A stretch of DNA of 64,000 nt, from positions 5,394,001 to 5,458,000 of the forward strand of contig OZ244969.1 of the NCBI GenBank assembly GCA_965222725.1, in the 5' to 3' direction. The notes beneath the pieces were generated by a model. The model did no database searches. It worked only from the letters and a program-made list of their open reading frames with translations, and was not told where the DNA came from. Shown here in pieces: positions 26,825 through 36,061 of this stretch. The position numbers and the translations under genes are program-made. The DNA comes from GCA-2748575 sp965222725 (GTDB lineage Bacteria > Pseudomonadota > Gammaproteobacteria > Pseudomonadales > Ketobacteraceae). How positions within the stretch are numbered: position 1 is the stretch's first letter; each line of letters starts with the position of its first letter.

Positions 26825-28024
26825 ATGGCCGAGCAGCAAGATTTCAGTAACGCCCCCCGCAACTGGGTTACCACCATTCTATTCAGTGTCACCTTCCTGA
26901 TAGCCATTACCGCGGTACCTGTCTACGGATTCATTGCCGGCTATGACTGGTTCGAAGTCAGCATGTTCTTTATGCTGCTGATCTTTTCCGGGCTGTCCAT
27001 TACTGCCGGGTATCACCGCCTGTGGGCCCACAAAACCTACGATGCCCACCCGCTGGTACGATTCTTTTTTGCCTTCTGGGGCGCTGCTGCGGTACAGAAC
27101 AGTATCCTGATCTGGTCATCCGGCCACCGCCGCCACCACCGCCATATCGATGATAACGACAACGATCCCTACTCCATCAAGCGGGGCTTCTGGTTTGCCC
27201 ACATTGGCTGGATGCTGAAAGAGTACCCCAGCAGCGAACTGGACTTCTCCAATGCCAAAGACCTGCAGCGGGATCCGATCGTCATGAACCAGCACAAATA
27301 CTATGTACTCTGGGTGCTGGCATCTGCCGTGGGTGTCCCCCTGCTGCTGGGCTACCTGAACGGCGATATCCTGGGTATGGCCTTACTGGCCGGCGTACTG
27401 CGCCTGGTAATCAATCATCACGTTACCTTTTTTATTAACAGCCTGGCCCATATGTGGGGCCGTCAGCCCTACACCGATACCAACTCCGCCAAGGACAACG
27501 ACCTGCTCGCTTTTTTCACTTATGGCGAGGGTTACCATAACTTCCACCACTATTTTCAGACTGACTACCGTAACGGTGTGCTCTGGTGGCAATTCGACCC
27601 CACCAAGTGGCTGATCAACATGCTTTCCTGGGTGAAGTTGACCGGCAATCTGCGCCGTGTGCCCAACTTCAAGATCCAGGAAGCGCTGGTGAAAATGCAG
27701 TTTGAACGCGCCAACAAACAGCTCACCAAGAACAGTGCACTGAACAACATAGACGTGTGGCGTGAGACTCTGGAAAAAGAATACCAGCAGTTTTCCAAAA
27801 CCCTGTCGGAGTGGAAAGAACTGCGTACAGAGTGGTATCAGAACAAACGGGAAGCCATTAACAATACCCTGACCGAACTGAACGAGAAAAAACTGGAGCT
27901 GCAATCCAAGTGGCACAAGGCAGCCATTTCAACCCGCTTCAAGGAAATGGAATACGTACTGAAAATGCAGCAGAAACGTCTGCAACTTTTTAACGTGAAT
28001 TTTCAGACGGTAATGGCCAGCTGA
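26825..28024 (+). CDS. Acyl-CoA/fatty-acid desaturase with C-terminal coiled coil
   Basis: About 399 residues. The membrane desaturase core shows the three histidine boxes: HRLWAH, HRRHHRH and YHNFHHYF, with NSLAHMWG before the last. Pairs of hydrophobic helices (WVTTILFSVTFLIAITAVPV, then FEVSMFFMLLIFSGLSITAG) flank them. It probably makes delta-9 unsaturated acyl chains at the inner membrane. The last 110 residues form a charged helix (KREAINNTLTELNEKKLELQ) beyond the usual core, perhaps a coiled coil. ATG 26825 is chosen over an in-frame GTG at 26813; neither has a strong ribosome site. Confidence 0.9.
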   Translation: MAEQQDFSNAPRNWVTTILFSVTFLIAITAVPVYGFIAGYDWFEVSMFFMLLIFSGLSITAGYHRLWAHKTYDAHPLVRFFFAFWGAAAVQNSILIWSSGHRRHHRHIDDNDNDPYSIKRGFWFAHIGWMLKEYPSSELDFSNAKDLQRDPIVMNQHKYYVLWVLASAVGVPLLLGYLNGDILGMALLAGVLRLVINHHVTFFINSLAHMWGRQPYTDTNSAKDNDLLAFFTYGEGYHNFHHYFQTDYRNGVLWWQFDPTKWLINMLSWVKLTGNLRRVPNFKIQEALVKMQFERANKQLTKNSALNNIDVWRETLEKEYQQFSKTLSEWKELRTEWYQNKREAINNTLTELNEKKLELQSKWHKAAISTRFKEMEYVLKMQQKRLQLFNVNFQTVMAS

Positions 28025-28061
28025 TTCCTGTCAGGCTTTATTGATTCTTTAGTGAAATTGT

Positions 28062-28098
28062 AAAGGTGACCGACATTTTGAATGCGGTCACCTTTTTT
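28062..28098 (+). terminator. Terminator after desaturase gene
   Basis: AAAGGTGACCG pairs with CGGTCACCTTT and is followed by further T residues, 38 bases after the stop codon. Confidence 0.9.
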
Positions 28099-28206
28099 GT
28101 TTGTTTTCAGCGACTTATAACGGCTGCGTGAGCCAATAGGCACTGGCCAAACGTACTGGCTTTCGTTACCATCGAATGAACTAAGCCAAAAGAATCAATA
28201 AAAATA

Positions 28207-28644
28207 ATGATGATGTCCAAGGTGACATGGCTTCTGCAAATAGCGCTCTGCGTTATCGCAGCCACTCTGTTAATCGGCTGCAGTGGATTGGGGGCCGGTC
28301 AAAACAACCATAACAGCTACCAGAGCTTCCCGGCCAAAGAACCCCGGATTACCTTTGTACGCAACCAGAACAGCGGGGGCAGCTCGATCATTACCACTGT
28401 CGCTATCAATGACTGGGTGGTGGGCACGCTAGGTCCCGGTGAGCACCTGAGTCTTGATCATCCGCCCGGCCTTCACTATGTCACCGTCAAGGGAAAAACC
28501 GTACCCCTGACACTCCGTAACGGCCGCGAATATTTCTTTTTGATTGATCAGAACCGGGACGGTTCAACCCGCGCCATTCGCCCTATCTATGCCAAGGACG
28601 CGGCCCGGTATATGCAGAGTGATCTGTTTCAGACTGCCCGATAG
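28207..28644 (+). CDS. Small lipoprotein, DUF2846-like
   Basis: 145 residues with an N-terminal hydrophobic segment ending in the lipobox LLIGC (Cys25), so a lipid-anchored envelope protein. The mature part (ITFVRNQNSGGSSIITTVAI, then DWVVGTLGPGEHLSLDHPPG) has the pattern of DUF2846 proteins, small beta-sandwich envelope lipoproteins of unknown role. Three clustered ATG codons at 28207-28215 leave the exact start open. Monocistronic, convergent with the FHA-like gene. Confidence 0.8.
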   Translation: MMMSKVTWLLQIALCVIAATLLIGCSGLGAGQNNHNSYQSFPAKEPRITFVRNQNSGGSSIITTVAINDWVVGTLGPGEHLSLDHPPGLHYVTVKGKTVPLTLRNGREYFFLIDQNRDGSTRAIRPIYAKDAARYMQSDLFQTAR

Positions 28645-28680
28645 CCGAAGCTATCATCCAGTGCTATTTTAATGAGGCTT

Positions 28681-29109
28681 TCAGCGCCGTTTTAAACTGA
28701 AAAGCGACGCCCTGTTATTCTCAATCCCACTGACCAGCTCACTTTCCTCGTTGCAGAGAAACAACAGCAGGTGGCGCCCCAGCTGTACCTGATCACCATG
28801 ATCCAGCACCGCGACTTTTACCGGTTCGTTATTCACCCACACATCGGCTTTGTCATCCAGCGCGGAAAGCACCCACTGCCCCTCAACCATCTCGATACCT
28901 ATATGGCTCGCCTGCATGGTGGATCCGGAAATCACAAAGTCACAATGATCCGCCGCGCCAATAACAAAGGGCAACCAGCGTCCGGGCTTCAGTGATATGA
29001 CTTTTCCACGAATGATCGAAGAACAAGCCACCAGCCGGGGGCCTGAACCGCGATTGTAATAAGCGTTTTGTCTGGCACGTGAAGGATGATCAATCACTTT
29101 AGCCTGCAT
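28681..29109 (-). CDS. FHA-like domain protein
   Basis: 142 residues. The middle region has the layout of a forkhead-associated fold: ISLKPGRWLPFVIGAADHCD, then FVISGSTMQASHIGIEM, then VWVNNEPVKVAVLDHGDQVQ. The SxxH of FHA phosphothreonine binding is approximated by QASHIGIE, while the usual upstream GR-S pattern is weak. It may bind phosphoproteins or be a degenerate FHA. Monocistronic. Confidence 0.65.
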   Translation of the reverse strand: MQAKVIDHPSRARQNAYYNRGSGPRLVACSSIIRGKVISLKPGRWLPFVIGAADHCDFVISGSTMQASHIGIEMVEGQWVLSALDDKADVWVNNEPVKVAVLDHGDQVQLGRHLLLFLCNEESELVSGIENNRASLFSLKRR

Positions 29110-29409
29110 AGCGTGTTCTCCTTGCTGTAACAGCGGGGGCAGGATTTAACTAAGCCAATAGTTTAATAAATCCCAACCGGGAAAGTAGCCGCTAACCGGG
29201 GGGATTGACATGTGCGTTACAACACACTAGGGCTGCGAACCATTTCCTCTTTTCACGCGAACGAATTCTCAGTTTTTTCTTTGCCAGACAATAAGTTGTG
29301 AACGGGTTGGTAATTTAAATTCATGCCCCGCGAGCAGCCGGAAAAAACCTGATATCGTGTCGCCCATTTCCGCCGCTTAGAATAAATTAATAAGGAAAAG
29401 GGAACTCCT
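29110..29409. other. Intergenic region between divergent genes
   Basis: 300 bases holding the promoters of the FHA-like gene and of the secreted protein at 29410. No gene or strong hairpin is seen. Confidence 0.5.
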
Positions 29410-29820
29410 ATGTCGCACCGTAGCCTTCGTGTTTTGCTGATGATTCTGTCGCTGGGCTTTATTAATGTGAGTCTGGCCAATACGCCTACTCTGGCCCGCT
29501 GGGCCTTCACAGATGAAATCGTGAATTCCACCCCCGCCAATGAGCTGCAAATGAGCTCAATGGATAAAAAAGATATTTATATCTATACCCGCTGGGAAGA
29601 TCTTGAGATTGAATTCTACGACGTGGAAGTCTTTATCTATGACGGCAGCAACGCCGTTGTCGGATACTCAAACTACGGTTTCAAACCCGACAAAGCCACC
29701 TGGGACAGCTGGACCCGCTACCATTTTCGAAAGGATAACGACGAAGCCGGCGAGTGGCGCTTTGTGGTGATGGTGAACAAAAACAAGGTACTGGAAGAAA
29801 GAATCTACATCGAGCCCTAG
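29410..29820 (+). CDS. Secreted protein, DUF2914-like
   Basis: 136 residues beginning with a signal peptide (VLLMILSLGFINVSLA, cleavage likely before NTPT). The mature part has the order of a small beta-sandwich: RWAFTDEIVNSTPANEL, IYIYTRWEDLEIEFYDVEVF, then WDSWTRYHFRKDNDEAGEWR and a closing VLEERIYIEP. The WR followed by a strand resembles DUF2914 proteins, but the match is by eye only. RBS AAGGAAAAGGGAACTCCT precedes ATG. Function unknown. Confidence 0.7.
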   Translation: MSHRSLRVLLMILSLGFINVSLANTPTLARWAFTDEIVNSTPANELQMSSMDKKDIYIYTRWEDLEIEFYDVEVFIYDGSNAVVGYSNYGFKPDKATWDSWTRYHFRKDNDEAGEWRFVVMVNKNKVLEERIYIEP

Positions 29821-29921
29821 AGCACTGTAACAAACCAGTCAGCCCCCCCCCGAAAAGTCAGCGGTCTATCAGGTATCGGATGCCGGATATACCGCTGATG
29901 TTCTTTATCAGCTCAGGCCAC

Positions 29922-30695
29922 TTATGCATAGGCGCCTGACACAATCACCTCATCGAACAGCTCATTAAGGTGATTCAGCATGCTGACCTTGTCTTCCTCA
30001 ATAAAAAAGTGATCCCCTTTGAACACACACACATGCACCGGCTGCCTGGCCACCTGCTGCCACTCCAGCAAATTACCCAGGGGTATGTGATCGCGGCTGC
30101 CGGCAAAGACTTCCACCGGAATATTCAGCAGGGCATGCTTGCGGGGTACGTAGTTTTCTTTCATCTGGTAATCGGCCCGGATGGAATCCAGTTCCATGGC
30201 AACGGCTTCGGGCTCCTGCATAACCCGATGAGTCAGACAGTCTTCATTAATCAGATCCTCGAAAAAATCCTGATCTTCCAGCTGGGACATCCGGGGAAAA
30301 TAACTGCCTTTGTCTGACGGTGCCTGATAGCCGGAAATCAATAACCGCTTGGGCATGGGCAATTCAGCCGCCGCAAGCTGAACGGTTAGTTCATAGGCAA
30401 GCAGTGCCCCCAGACTGTGGCCAAAAATCATCAGTGGCTTGTCATGGAGGTGCTCAAAAGAGGCCTCCAGTATCTGCTTCACCACCTCATGAATATCCGC
30501 ACAGGGCGCCTCTCTGGCGCGCTGCCCGCGCCCGGGCAATTCCACCGCCATCAAATCCACCCCGGAGCGTAAATGTTCAGTCCAGGAAGTATAAAATCCG
30601 GCTTGCCCTCCTTCAAAGGGCAAACACAACAACCTGGCTTTGGGATCTTCTGTCTTTTTTAAAGGTACAATCCAACCACCCGCACTAGACCTCAT
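29922..30695 (-). CDS. Type II thioesterase (alpha/beta hydrolase, NRPS/PKS-associated family)
   Basis: 257 residues from ATG 30693-30695, preceded by AAGGACAATTGG; the longer frame to 30764 adds a residue stretch that does not fit the family. LLCLPFEGGQAGFYTSW, VELPGRGQRARE and the nucleophile motif GHSLGA (Ser94) are typical, with GSRDHIPLG and GDHFFIEE giving the Asp and His. Type II thioesterases free carrier proteins from wrong acyl groups or release products. It lies about 8.5 kb left of the assembly line, which has no thioesterase of its own, so it may serve that line in trans. This link is inferred. Confidence 0.88.
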   Translation of the reverse strand: MRSSAGGWIVPLKKTEDPKARLLCLPFEGGQAGFYTSWTEHLRSGVDLMAVELPGRGQRAREAPCADIHEVVKQILEASFEHLHDKPLMIFGHSLGALLAYELTVQLAAAELPMPKRLLISGYQAPSDKGSYFPRMSQLEDQDFFEDLINEDCLTHRVMQEPEAVAMELDSIRADYQMKENYVPRKHALLNIPVEVFAGSRDHIPLGNLLEWQQVARQPVHVCVFKGDHFFIEEDKVSMLNHLNELFDEVIVSGAYA

Positions 30696-30850
30696 CCAAT
30701 TGTCCTTAATTGTTTTTATTGCGAAAAAATGAAAATAAAAAAAAGAAATAAAAATACGCTGCAATGGGATTAATTCTTACAGATATCCCCTGAATTGCAA
30801 ATTACCGGTTTAACAGCTCACTTTGCGATTTATCAGTGATCAGAATGATC

Positions 30851-30892
30851 AAAAAAAATGCCCGGAAACCAAGCAGCTATCGGTTTCCGGGC
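30851..30892 (-). terminator. Rho-independent terminator of PilJ-domain gene
   Basis: On the minus strand GCCCGGAAACC (complement of 30882-30892) pairs with GGTTTCCGGGC, followed by a run of eight T. It lies 20 bases after the stop codon. Confidence 0.9.
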
Positions 30893-30912
30893 CTCAAACC
30901 TGCGAAGAAAAT

Positions 30913-31761
30913 CTATTCAATATTGGCGGCAAGACCGGGCACAGACAGGGTCACCATGCTGTTATTGCGCTCTTCATAAACCGTTGAATAATGAATGGCC
31001 ATTTTTGACATCTCTGCCTCCATGGAATCCATGGTCACAGCGATCAGTTTGGGCAAATAGTGCCCCTGATTAAACCGGGCAAACCCTTCTTTGGCGTACG
31101 TCCACTGATTGGTGACCTGTTCGAGATTGGCAACAACCGAAGCTTCGTTATCCAGAAAACGCGTGAGAAAGTTCAGGCCTTTTTCGTATTCAAACAGGGT
31201 CGCGTTCAGTTCCCCTACGACCCAGTCATCCTTGAGGCCATAGTAGTGAGCACCGTAGAGCAAGCCGATCCGCTCCGACAGCATGGCCTGCATGTGAGCC
31301 AGGTTAAGGGCTTCCAGATCCCGGTCAGACGCCAGTCCGCGCCAGTTGTTGAGCAGGCTGTCAGCCAGGAACACCAGCTTGCTGGAAGACTCGATCAGGC
31401 GCTCCACCCGCTGATTGGCAGGTTGCTGTGTCAGCACCTGGCTGTAATCAGACCATTCGCGATCCAGCTGCTTCAGCCCGTTTCGGGCATAGGTATTGGG
31501 TGCATGCATCTTCAGCAGACGCAGATTATCGTCAAATGCCTGTGAGGCGTCCGACAGAGACTGGCGTGATTCGTCAATCTCAATGCCGCCGGCTGCATTC
31601 ACATAATGCCTGGCGGTGCTCACCGCCAGCGTCCGTAACTGCGCCGTGCGATTCAGGATCTCGGCATCCGTCAGAGTTGCGCTCCAACCCGAATTTGCCG
31701 ACAGCATTCCCACCAGCACCAGACCGGTTCTCACCAGCTTTACCACCTTCACCGACAACAT
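30913..31761 (-). CDS. Secreted protein with PilJ-type sensor domain
   Basis: 283 residues from ATG 31759-31761, preceded by AAGGGG. The N-terminus is a signal sequence (VKVVKLVRTGLVLVGMLSAN). The rest has two four-helix-like repeats with LNRTAQLRTLAVSTARHYVN and MQAMLSERIGLLYGAHYYGL, as in the N-terminal sensor domain of type IV pilus chemoreceptor PilJ and NarX-like sensors. There is no output domain, so it is probably a periplasmic helper or binding protein. Monocistronic. Confidence 0.78.
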   Translation of the reverse strand: MLSVKVVKLVRTGLVLVGMLSANSGWSATLTDAEILNRTAQLRTLAVSTARHYVNAAGGIEIDESRQSLSDASQAFDDNLRLLKMHAPNTYARNGLKQLDREWSDYSQVLTQQPANQRVERLIESSSKLVFLADSLLNNWRGLASDRDLEALNLAHMQAMLSERIGLLYGAHYYGLKDDWVVGELNATLFEYEKGLNFLTRFLDNEASVVANLEQVTNQWTYAKEGFARFNQGHYLPKLIAVTMDSMEAEMSKMAIHYSTVYEERNNSMVTLSVPGLAANIE

Positions 31762-32035
31762 CACCATACCCCTTGGCTTTGTAAAGTATTGTATCTTTTG
31801 TAACCAAGTGTAGCGACAAGAACTGATCAGAAAAACACCAATGACGGGATTTGTGATTGGGGTCAACAAGAATTACCGAAACGGAACCCGGTCACTTTTT
31901 TTAATAACCGGTGCTTATGAAAGTCGAGGAAATTTAACCTGAATGGTTCCCAACACAGGGTTTCTTTAGTATTATTGCGCACCTCTTCGGAGCTGAGGCC
32001 TTCCCAGGGTCATTCGCAAGGCTCCAGAGAACAGT

Positions 32036-32112
32036 CGGGGCATAGCGCAGTCTGGTAGCGCACCACAATGGGGTTGTGGGGGTCGGAGGTTCAAATCCTC
32101 CTGTCCCGACCA
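32036..32112 (+). tRNA. tRNA-Pro (anticodon GGG)
   Basis: 77-nt cloverleaf with encoded CCA. The acceptor stem CGGGGCA pairs with TGTCCCG (one G-U), and the anticodon arm CCACA-ATGGGGT-TGTGG gives GGG. T-arm GGAGGTTCAAATCCTCC. Confidence 0.97.
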
Positions 32113-32152
32113 TTATTTAACCATTGACCGCAACCCGCAGACTATCCTGGAA

Positions 32153-32380
32153 TCACTTTCCATATCCCCAAATTCCCCGGAAAACTCCCTCCTGCACTGT
32201 ACTCGTTGTTTGGCAGATTACTGCCGGGCTCTTCTGCCGGGTCAGCTCCCTGCTAAGCTCCTGATACCGCATCTGCCAGGCAAAATGAACCAGGATCAAT
32301 AAAACAATCATTGCGCAGCAGGAAAAAACCAGCCCTGGAACTAACAATGAATCACGTTTGTCCGGATATCTGTCTTTCAT
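32153..32380 (-). CDS. Small membrane protein of unknown function
   Basis: 75 residues from an ATG at 32378-32380: a charged start (MKDRYPDKRD), one hydrophobic segment (VPGLVFSCCAMIVLLILVHF) and a hydrophilic tail. No convincing ribosome site and no recognised family, so it may not be a real gene. It follows the histidine kinase gene on the same strand, 103 bases downstream. Confidence 0.4.
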   Translation of the reverse strand: MKDRYPDKRDSLLVPGLVFSCCAMIVLLILVHFAWQMRYQELSRELTRQKSPAVICQTTSTVQEGVFRGIWGYGK

Positions 32381-32482
32381 CTTTAACGTCTCATTTTGTC
32401 TGGCCGGGGGTAACCAATTAGAACATGCTGCCAGGAAAACCAATTTATACTTAAGTACAAACTGGCAGATCGCAATGATCTG

Positions 32483-34243
32483 TTATGAAGTAACGAGATT
32501 GATTGCCGTACGTAAATAAGCGGGCTTTATGGGTTTGTGAACAACGGCGTAACCACTTTGATGGGCCTCTTGTATTCTTTCAGGGTGGGTATCGCCGGTC
32601 AGTAATATGGCGGGTATGTCTTTTTTAAACAACATGGTTAAAGATGCAATAACGTCTTTACCGGTTTGATGATCTTTCAAGCGATAGTCAGACACAATAC
32701 AATCGGGCACCCAATCAGGTTCAGAACAAATAAACCTGACTGCTTCCTCTTCAGAACCGAAGGCCTCACATTTTATTTTCCATCTCGCCAGCATAGTGCA
32801 AAGACTGTCTCTAATCATTTCCTCATCATCAATCAGCAATACGGACAGTTTGTTTTCGTCAAGCCTGGAAGACATTACCTCTCTCTTGACCAGATCAGGG
32901 TTCCCGAGAGGAATATAGATGACGAAGCGCGAACCGCTGCCGTAACTGGATTCAAGCTGCAACCTGAACCCCATCAAATTGCAGATTCGCCTCACGATGG
33001 ACAAGCCAAGGCCTAATCCCTTTTTCCGGTCTCTCTCTGGATTGTCGAGCTGATAAAACTCTTCAAATACAGCCTGCTGCTCATTTCCGGGAATCCCTAT
33101 TCCGGTGTCCTCTACCGCCAACATCAGACTATCATTCAAAGGTTTGCAACTGATCTGCACCTGTCCTTCCCGAGTATAAGCGATTGCATTACTCACCAGA
33201 TTAAAAAGCACTCGCTCCAGCAGGATAGGATCGGCATAGACACAATAACCGGTTTCCGGGGCCTGAAAATCAATCCCTTTTTTAATGGCTAAAGGAGCGA
33301 AGTTTCTGCTGACAGACGCCAGGATAGTACTTAACTCAACGTGTTGCGGGTTGCAGGACACCGCCTGGGCATCAAGGCGGGAAATATCCAGCAGGTTATC
33401 CAGTAAGTCTGACAAACTGCCTAAACACTGTCCCAGCTTGTCCAGCGGTTCCGATCCACCATATTCAGCCCTGAGCGATTCCCAATAAAAATTGGATGCC
33501 TGCAAAGGCTGACGAATATCATGACTCGCGGCTGCCAGAAACTGAGATTTGTTGAGGTTGGCCTGCTCATTCTCCAGGCGTAGCACGGTATTGGCCAACA
33601 TGGTTTTTCTCAGTTTGAGCATGTACAAGGTCAGGAAAACTGTGAAAAAAGGAACCAGCCAGTTCATGGTAATCTGTTGCCGATCGCTCATGGCTCCCAA
33701 GTCCATTTTCATCAGATACAGGTGAGCAGACAACAATATGGGCAGCGCCAACACCATATAACTGGCAGGATAAACCGATGCGGCAATAATCACAGTGACA
33801 CTGATCGCGATCAGTGTCAGCAACATAATCATTATCACATAAGGGTTTTCGATACCGGGCAAGAACAACCAGGGGGCAAATGCCCAGAGCGCGCCCCAAC
33901 CGGCATACATCAGAAATACCACCCACTCCCACTGGGCAAGAGATAGCCGGTTTCTGTGATACCTGTAAATGTGCCACTGCATAGTATAATTGGCCAGCAA
34001 CAGGGGAATAGCACAACCCCACCAGATAAACCCAAGGAAGGGCTGGGATGAGCTGTAAAAGACCCAAAAACAAAAACTGACAGAGGCTATAGCACCCACA
34101 AAATGCAGGCGGCTTTCCTGAATGGCAATATCCAGCTTGGCTGCCCGGACATCTTTAGCGATGTGTGCGCCCGGAGCCAATACCTGAAAGTTTTCCTTGT
34201 ACAGGCTCTGGAGCCAGGCCGTGGCTATTTTTAACAAGGCCAT
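32483..34243 (-). CDS. Hybrid sensor histidine kinase/response regulator
   Basis: 586 residues. About six hydrophobic segments lie between residues 50 and 210, without a large periplasmic domain. HisKA follows with the phosphorylated His241 in AAASHDIRQPLQ; the HATPase domain has LVSNAIAYTREG, DTGIGIP and KGLGLGLSIV. A C-terminal receiver (SVLLIDDEE, phospho-acceptor Asp519 in IVSDYRL) ends with the usual KPIKP. It starts 27 bases after the LuxR-type regulator gene and forms a two-component pair with it. Confidence 0.92.
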   Translation of the reverse strand: MALLKIATAWLQSLYKENFQVLAPGAHIAKDVRAAKLDIAIQESRLHFVGAIASVSFCFWVFYSSSQPFLGFIWWGCAIPLLLANYTMQWHIYRYHRNRLSLAQWEWVVFLMYAGWGALWAFAPWLFLPGIENPYVIMIMLLTLIAISVTVIIAASVYPASYMVLALPILLSAHLYLMKMDLGAMSDRQQITMNWLVPFFTVFLTLYMLKLRKTMLANTVLRLENEQANLNKSQFLAAASHDIRQPLQASNFYWESLRAEYGGSEPLDKLGQCLGSLSDLLDNLLDISRLDAQAVSCNPQHVELSTILASVSRNFAPLAIKKGIDFQAPETGYCVYADPILLERVLFNLVSNAIAYTREGQVQISCKPLNDSLMLAVEDTGIGIPGNEQQAVFEEFYQLDNPERDRKKGLGLGLSIVRRICNLMGFRLQLESSYGSGSRFVIYIPLGNPDLVKREVMSSRLDENKLSVLLIDDEEMIRDSLCTMLARWKIKCEAFGSEEEAVRFICSEPDWVPDCIVSDYRLKDHQTGKDVIASLTMLFKKDIPAILLTGDTHPERIQEAHQSGYAVVHKPIKPAYLRTAINLVTS

Positions 34244-34270
34244 AAGAATCAGCCCCTCAGCTGATATGTC

Positions 34271-34900
34271 TCAGGTTATCAGACCGATCCGCTCAGCATA
34301 GCGCAGGCATTCAACCCGGTTCTTCACATCAAATGACTGAAAAAGAATACTGATATGGTATTTGATGGCGCTTTCACTGATTCCCATTTTTTCAGCTATC
34401 GCGCAATTGGACAGCCCCTGACTCATGGCATCCAGTACATTTAATTGTTTGTAGCTTAAAGCATACTGGTTGATGATGTCGGCCTGGTCGGGTATTGCAA
34501 CCGACTGGATAGCTTTTTGATGCTTCTCCGTAAGAAACCTCTCACCATCTAGAATCTGCATAATAGCTAGTACGATCAGATCACTACTCAGTGATTTGGG
34601 TATAAACCCCATAGCACCTTCATCCATGCATTGCTTTATATCCGGAATCTCTTCAGATGCGGATAAAAAGGCTACCGGCACTAAATAATGTCGGTCACGA
34701 ATTTGCCGCATCATTTTGATGCCGCTCATCTCAGGCAAGTAAAGATCGAATAAAACAAGATCAATATCACTCCGTAGCGCCTGGAGAAGAAATTCCATAT
34801 CAGCAATCTGTGTTACACAGACATCCGGGTGCTGATAAGATAACAAACGGCCAAGACCGTCGGAAAAAAGCGGGTGATCTTCCACATGCAGAATATTCAT
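34271..34900 (-). CDS. LuxR-family (NarL-type) response regulator
   Basis: 209 residues: a receiver domain (MNILHVEDHPLFSDGL, Asp52 in VLFDLYLPEMSG, Ser/Thr and Lys positions in FLSAS and IPKS) and a C-terminal LuxR helix-turn-helix (LDAMSQGLSNCAIAEKMGIS). It is the likely cognate partner of the kinase downstream and is 35% of the way between tRNA-Pro and the flippase gene, so it could control the neighbouring biosynthetic genes. That control is inferred from position only. Confidence 0.9.
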   Translation of the reverse strand: MNILHVEDHPLFSDGLGRLLSYQHPDVCVTQIADMEFLLQALRSDIDLVLFDLYLPEMSGIKMMRQIRDRHYLVPVAFLSASEEIPDIKQCMDEGAMGFIPKSLSSDLIVLAIMQILDGERFLTEKHQKAIQSVAIPDQADIINQYALSYKQLNVLDAMSQGLSNCAIAEKMGISESAIKYHISILFQSFDVKNRVECLRYAERIGLIT

Positions 34901-35118
34901 GTATTCTTCTCATGCCAGAACGCGACCGCGGTGCATGTAAGCGAAGCTCGCAGAACAGGTCGCAGATTTATTATTTTTCAGGTCTATTATTTCTATAGTT
35001 CCGTAATCTATCGGTTTACAACCAATCCCACAAACACCCACTTGGGGGGGGCATTTACCAATTAACAGGCCGCGATAGCTTATTCCTGCAGCACAACACC
35101 GCGGCCATCCATGTAGCA

Positions 35119-35949
35119 CTAGCTTCCTGTATCAAAATCCGAAGTCATCGATACCCGGTAGTGACCATTGCCTTCTCCGGTCAGATCAAGCGTCCGGCTT
35201 TCTGAGCGTACATAACAGATGGGATTGCTGGTGTGATTACATCCGGGCCATTCACCGCCACCAAAAACCTCAAACAGATCACTCAATTCCGCGAAATAAG
35301 CTGCATCAATATTGACTGCCGCATAAAATGCGCGGCCGACCAGATCATCACCTATCCGATCCCTGAACCAGCTGCAGGCGCGGGTATCAAATAATCCGCA
35401 ACCACCACCCTCCTGATCGGAAATCAAATCGGCCGACACGTTCTGCAACGCCTGTCCAAACCCCAACCCTAATGACCAGCTGCCTTGGGCAACATGGCGT
35501 TCGAGGGATTCTTCCAGCACGCTGGCTGTATCCAGAATCGAATCCGATACGGTGCCACCACCGACGATGTCTTCCTCCAGAGCAACAACGATGGTGCCAT
35601 AAACCGTGGGATTTTTACCTTCATCGACAACCTCTTCCCGACTGAAACGGGCCACTATCGGGTAGTTTTTAAAGCCAATACTTGCCGGGATGGCCGCAGA
35701 ATCTCCACTCTTCATGCGCCTGCCCAACTGAGTTAATTCGACGTTGGGTTGCACGACTGTAGAACCAGCCACACTGAAAGTAGACTGAAAGCGTATAACC
35801 GCAATATAGGGCTTGTCACCAAGCACATTCTGATTCGGATTGACTACGGTTAAACGATTCATAGTGAGACTGTAGCTCCCTGCCGTACAGGCAGCGACAA
35901 ACAGTACTGAGATCAGGATAAATAGAATATGACGTTGATTTGTTTTCAT
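35119..35949 (-). CDS. Lipoprotein of unknown function
   Basis: 276 residues with signal sequence and lipobox LFVAAC (Cys21). The mature part reads KPYIAVIRFQSTFSV and IVARFSREEVV early on, then a middle helical part, and a C-terminal portion with several cysteines (GGGCGLFDTRACSWF, PGCNHTSNPICYV) that may form disulfides. I recognise no family. It is separated from the oxygenase gene upstream by about 110 bases and from the response regulator by about 220. Confidence 0.72.
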   Translation of the reverse strand: MKTNQRHILFILISVLFVAACTAGSYSLTMNRLTVVNPNQNVLGDKPYIAVIRFQSTFSVAGSTVVQPNVELTQLGRRMKSGDSAAIPASIGFKNYPIVARFSREEVVDEGKNPTVYGTIVVALEEDIVGGGTVSDSILDTASVLEESLERHVAQGSWSLGLGFGQALQNVSADLISDQEGGGCGLFDTRACSWFRDRIGDDLVGRAFYAAVNIDAAYFAELSDLFEVFGGGEWPGCNHTSNPICYVRSESRTLDLTGEGNGHYRVSMTSDFDTGS

Positions 35950-36061
35950 GATGCCCTCTTTTCCTTGTTGTGTAACGACAGGGAAATTAAATCACGGGAT
36001 CAACAACAAACGTTTATACGAAAGTACAAAACCCTGGAGTTTCGAATTGAATTAAAACATT

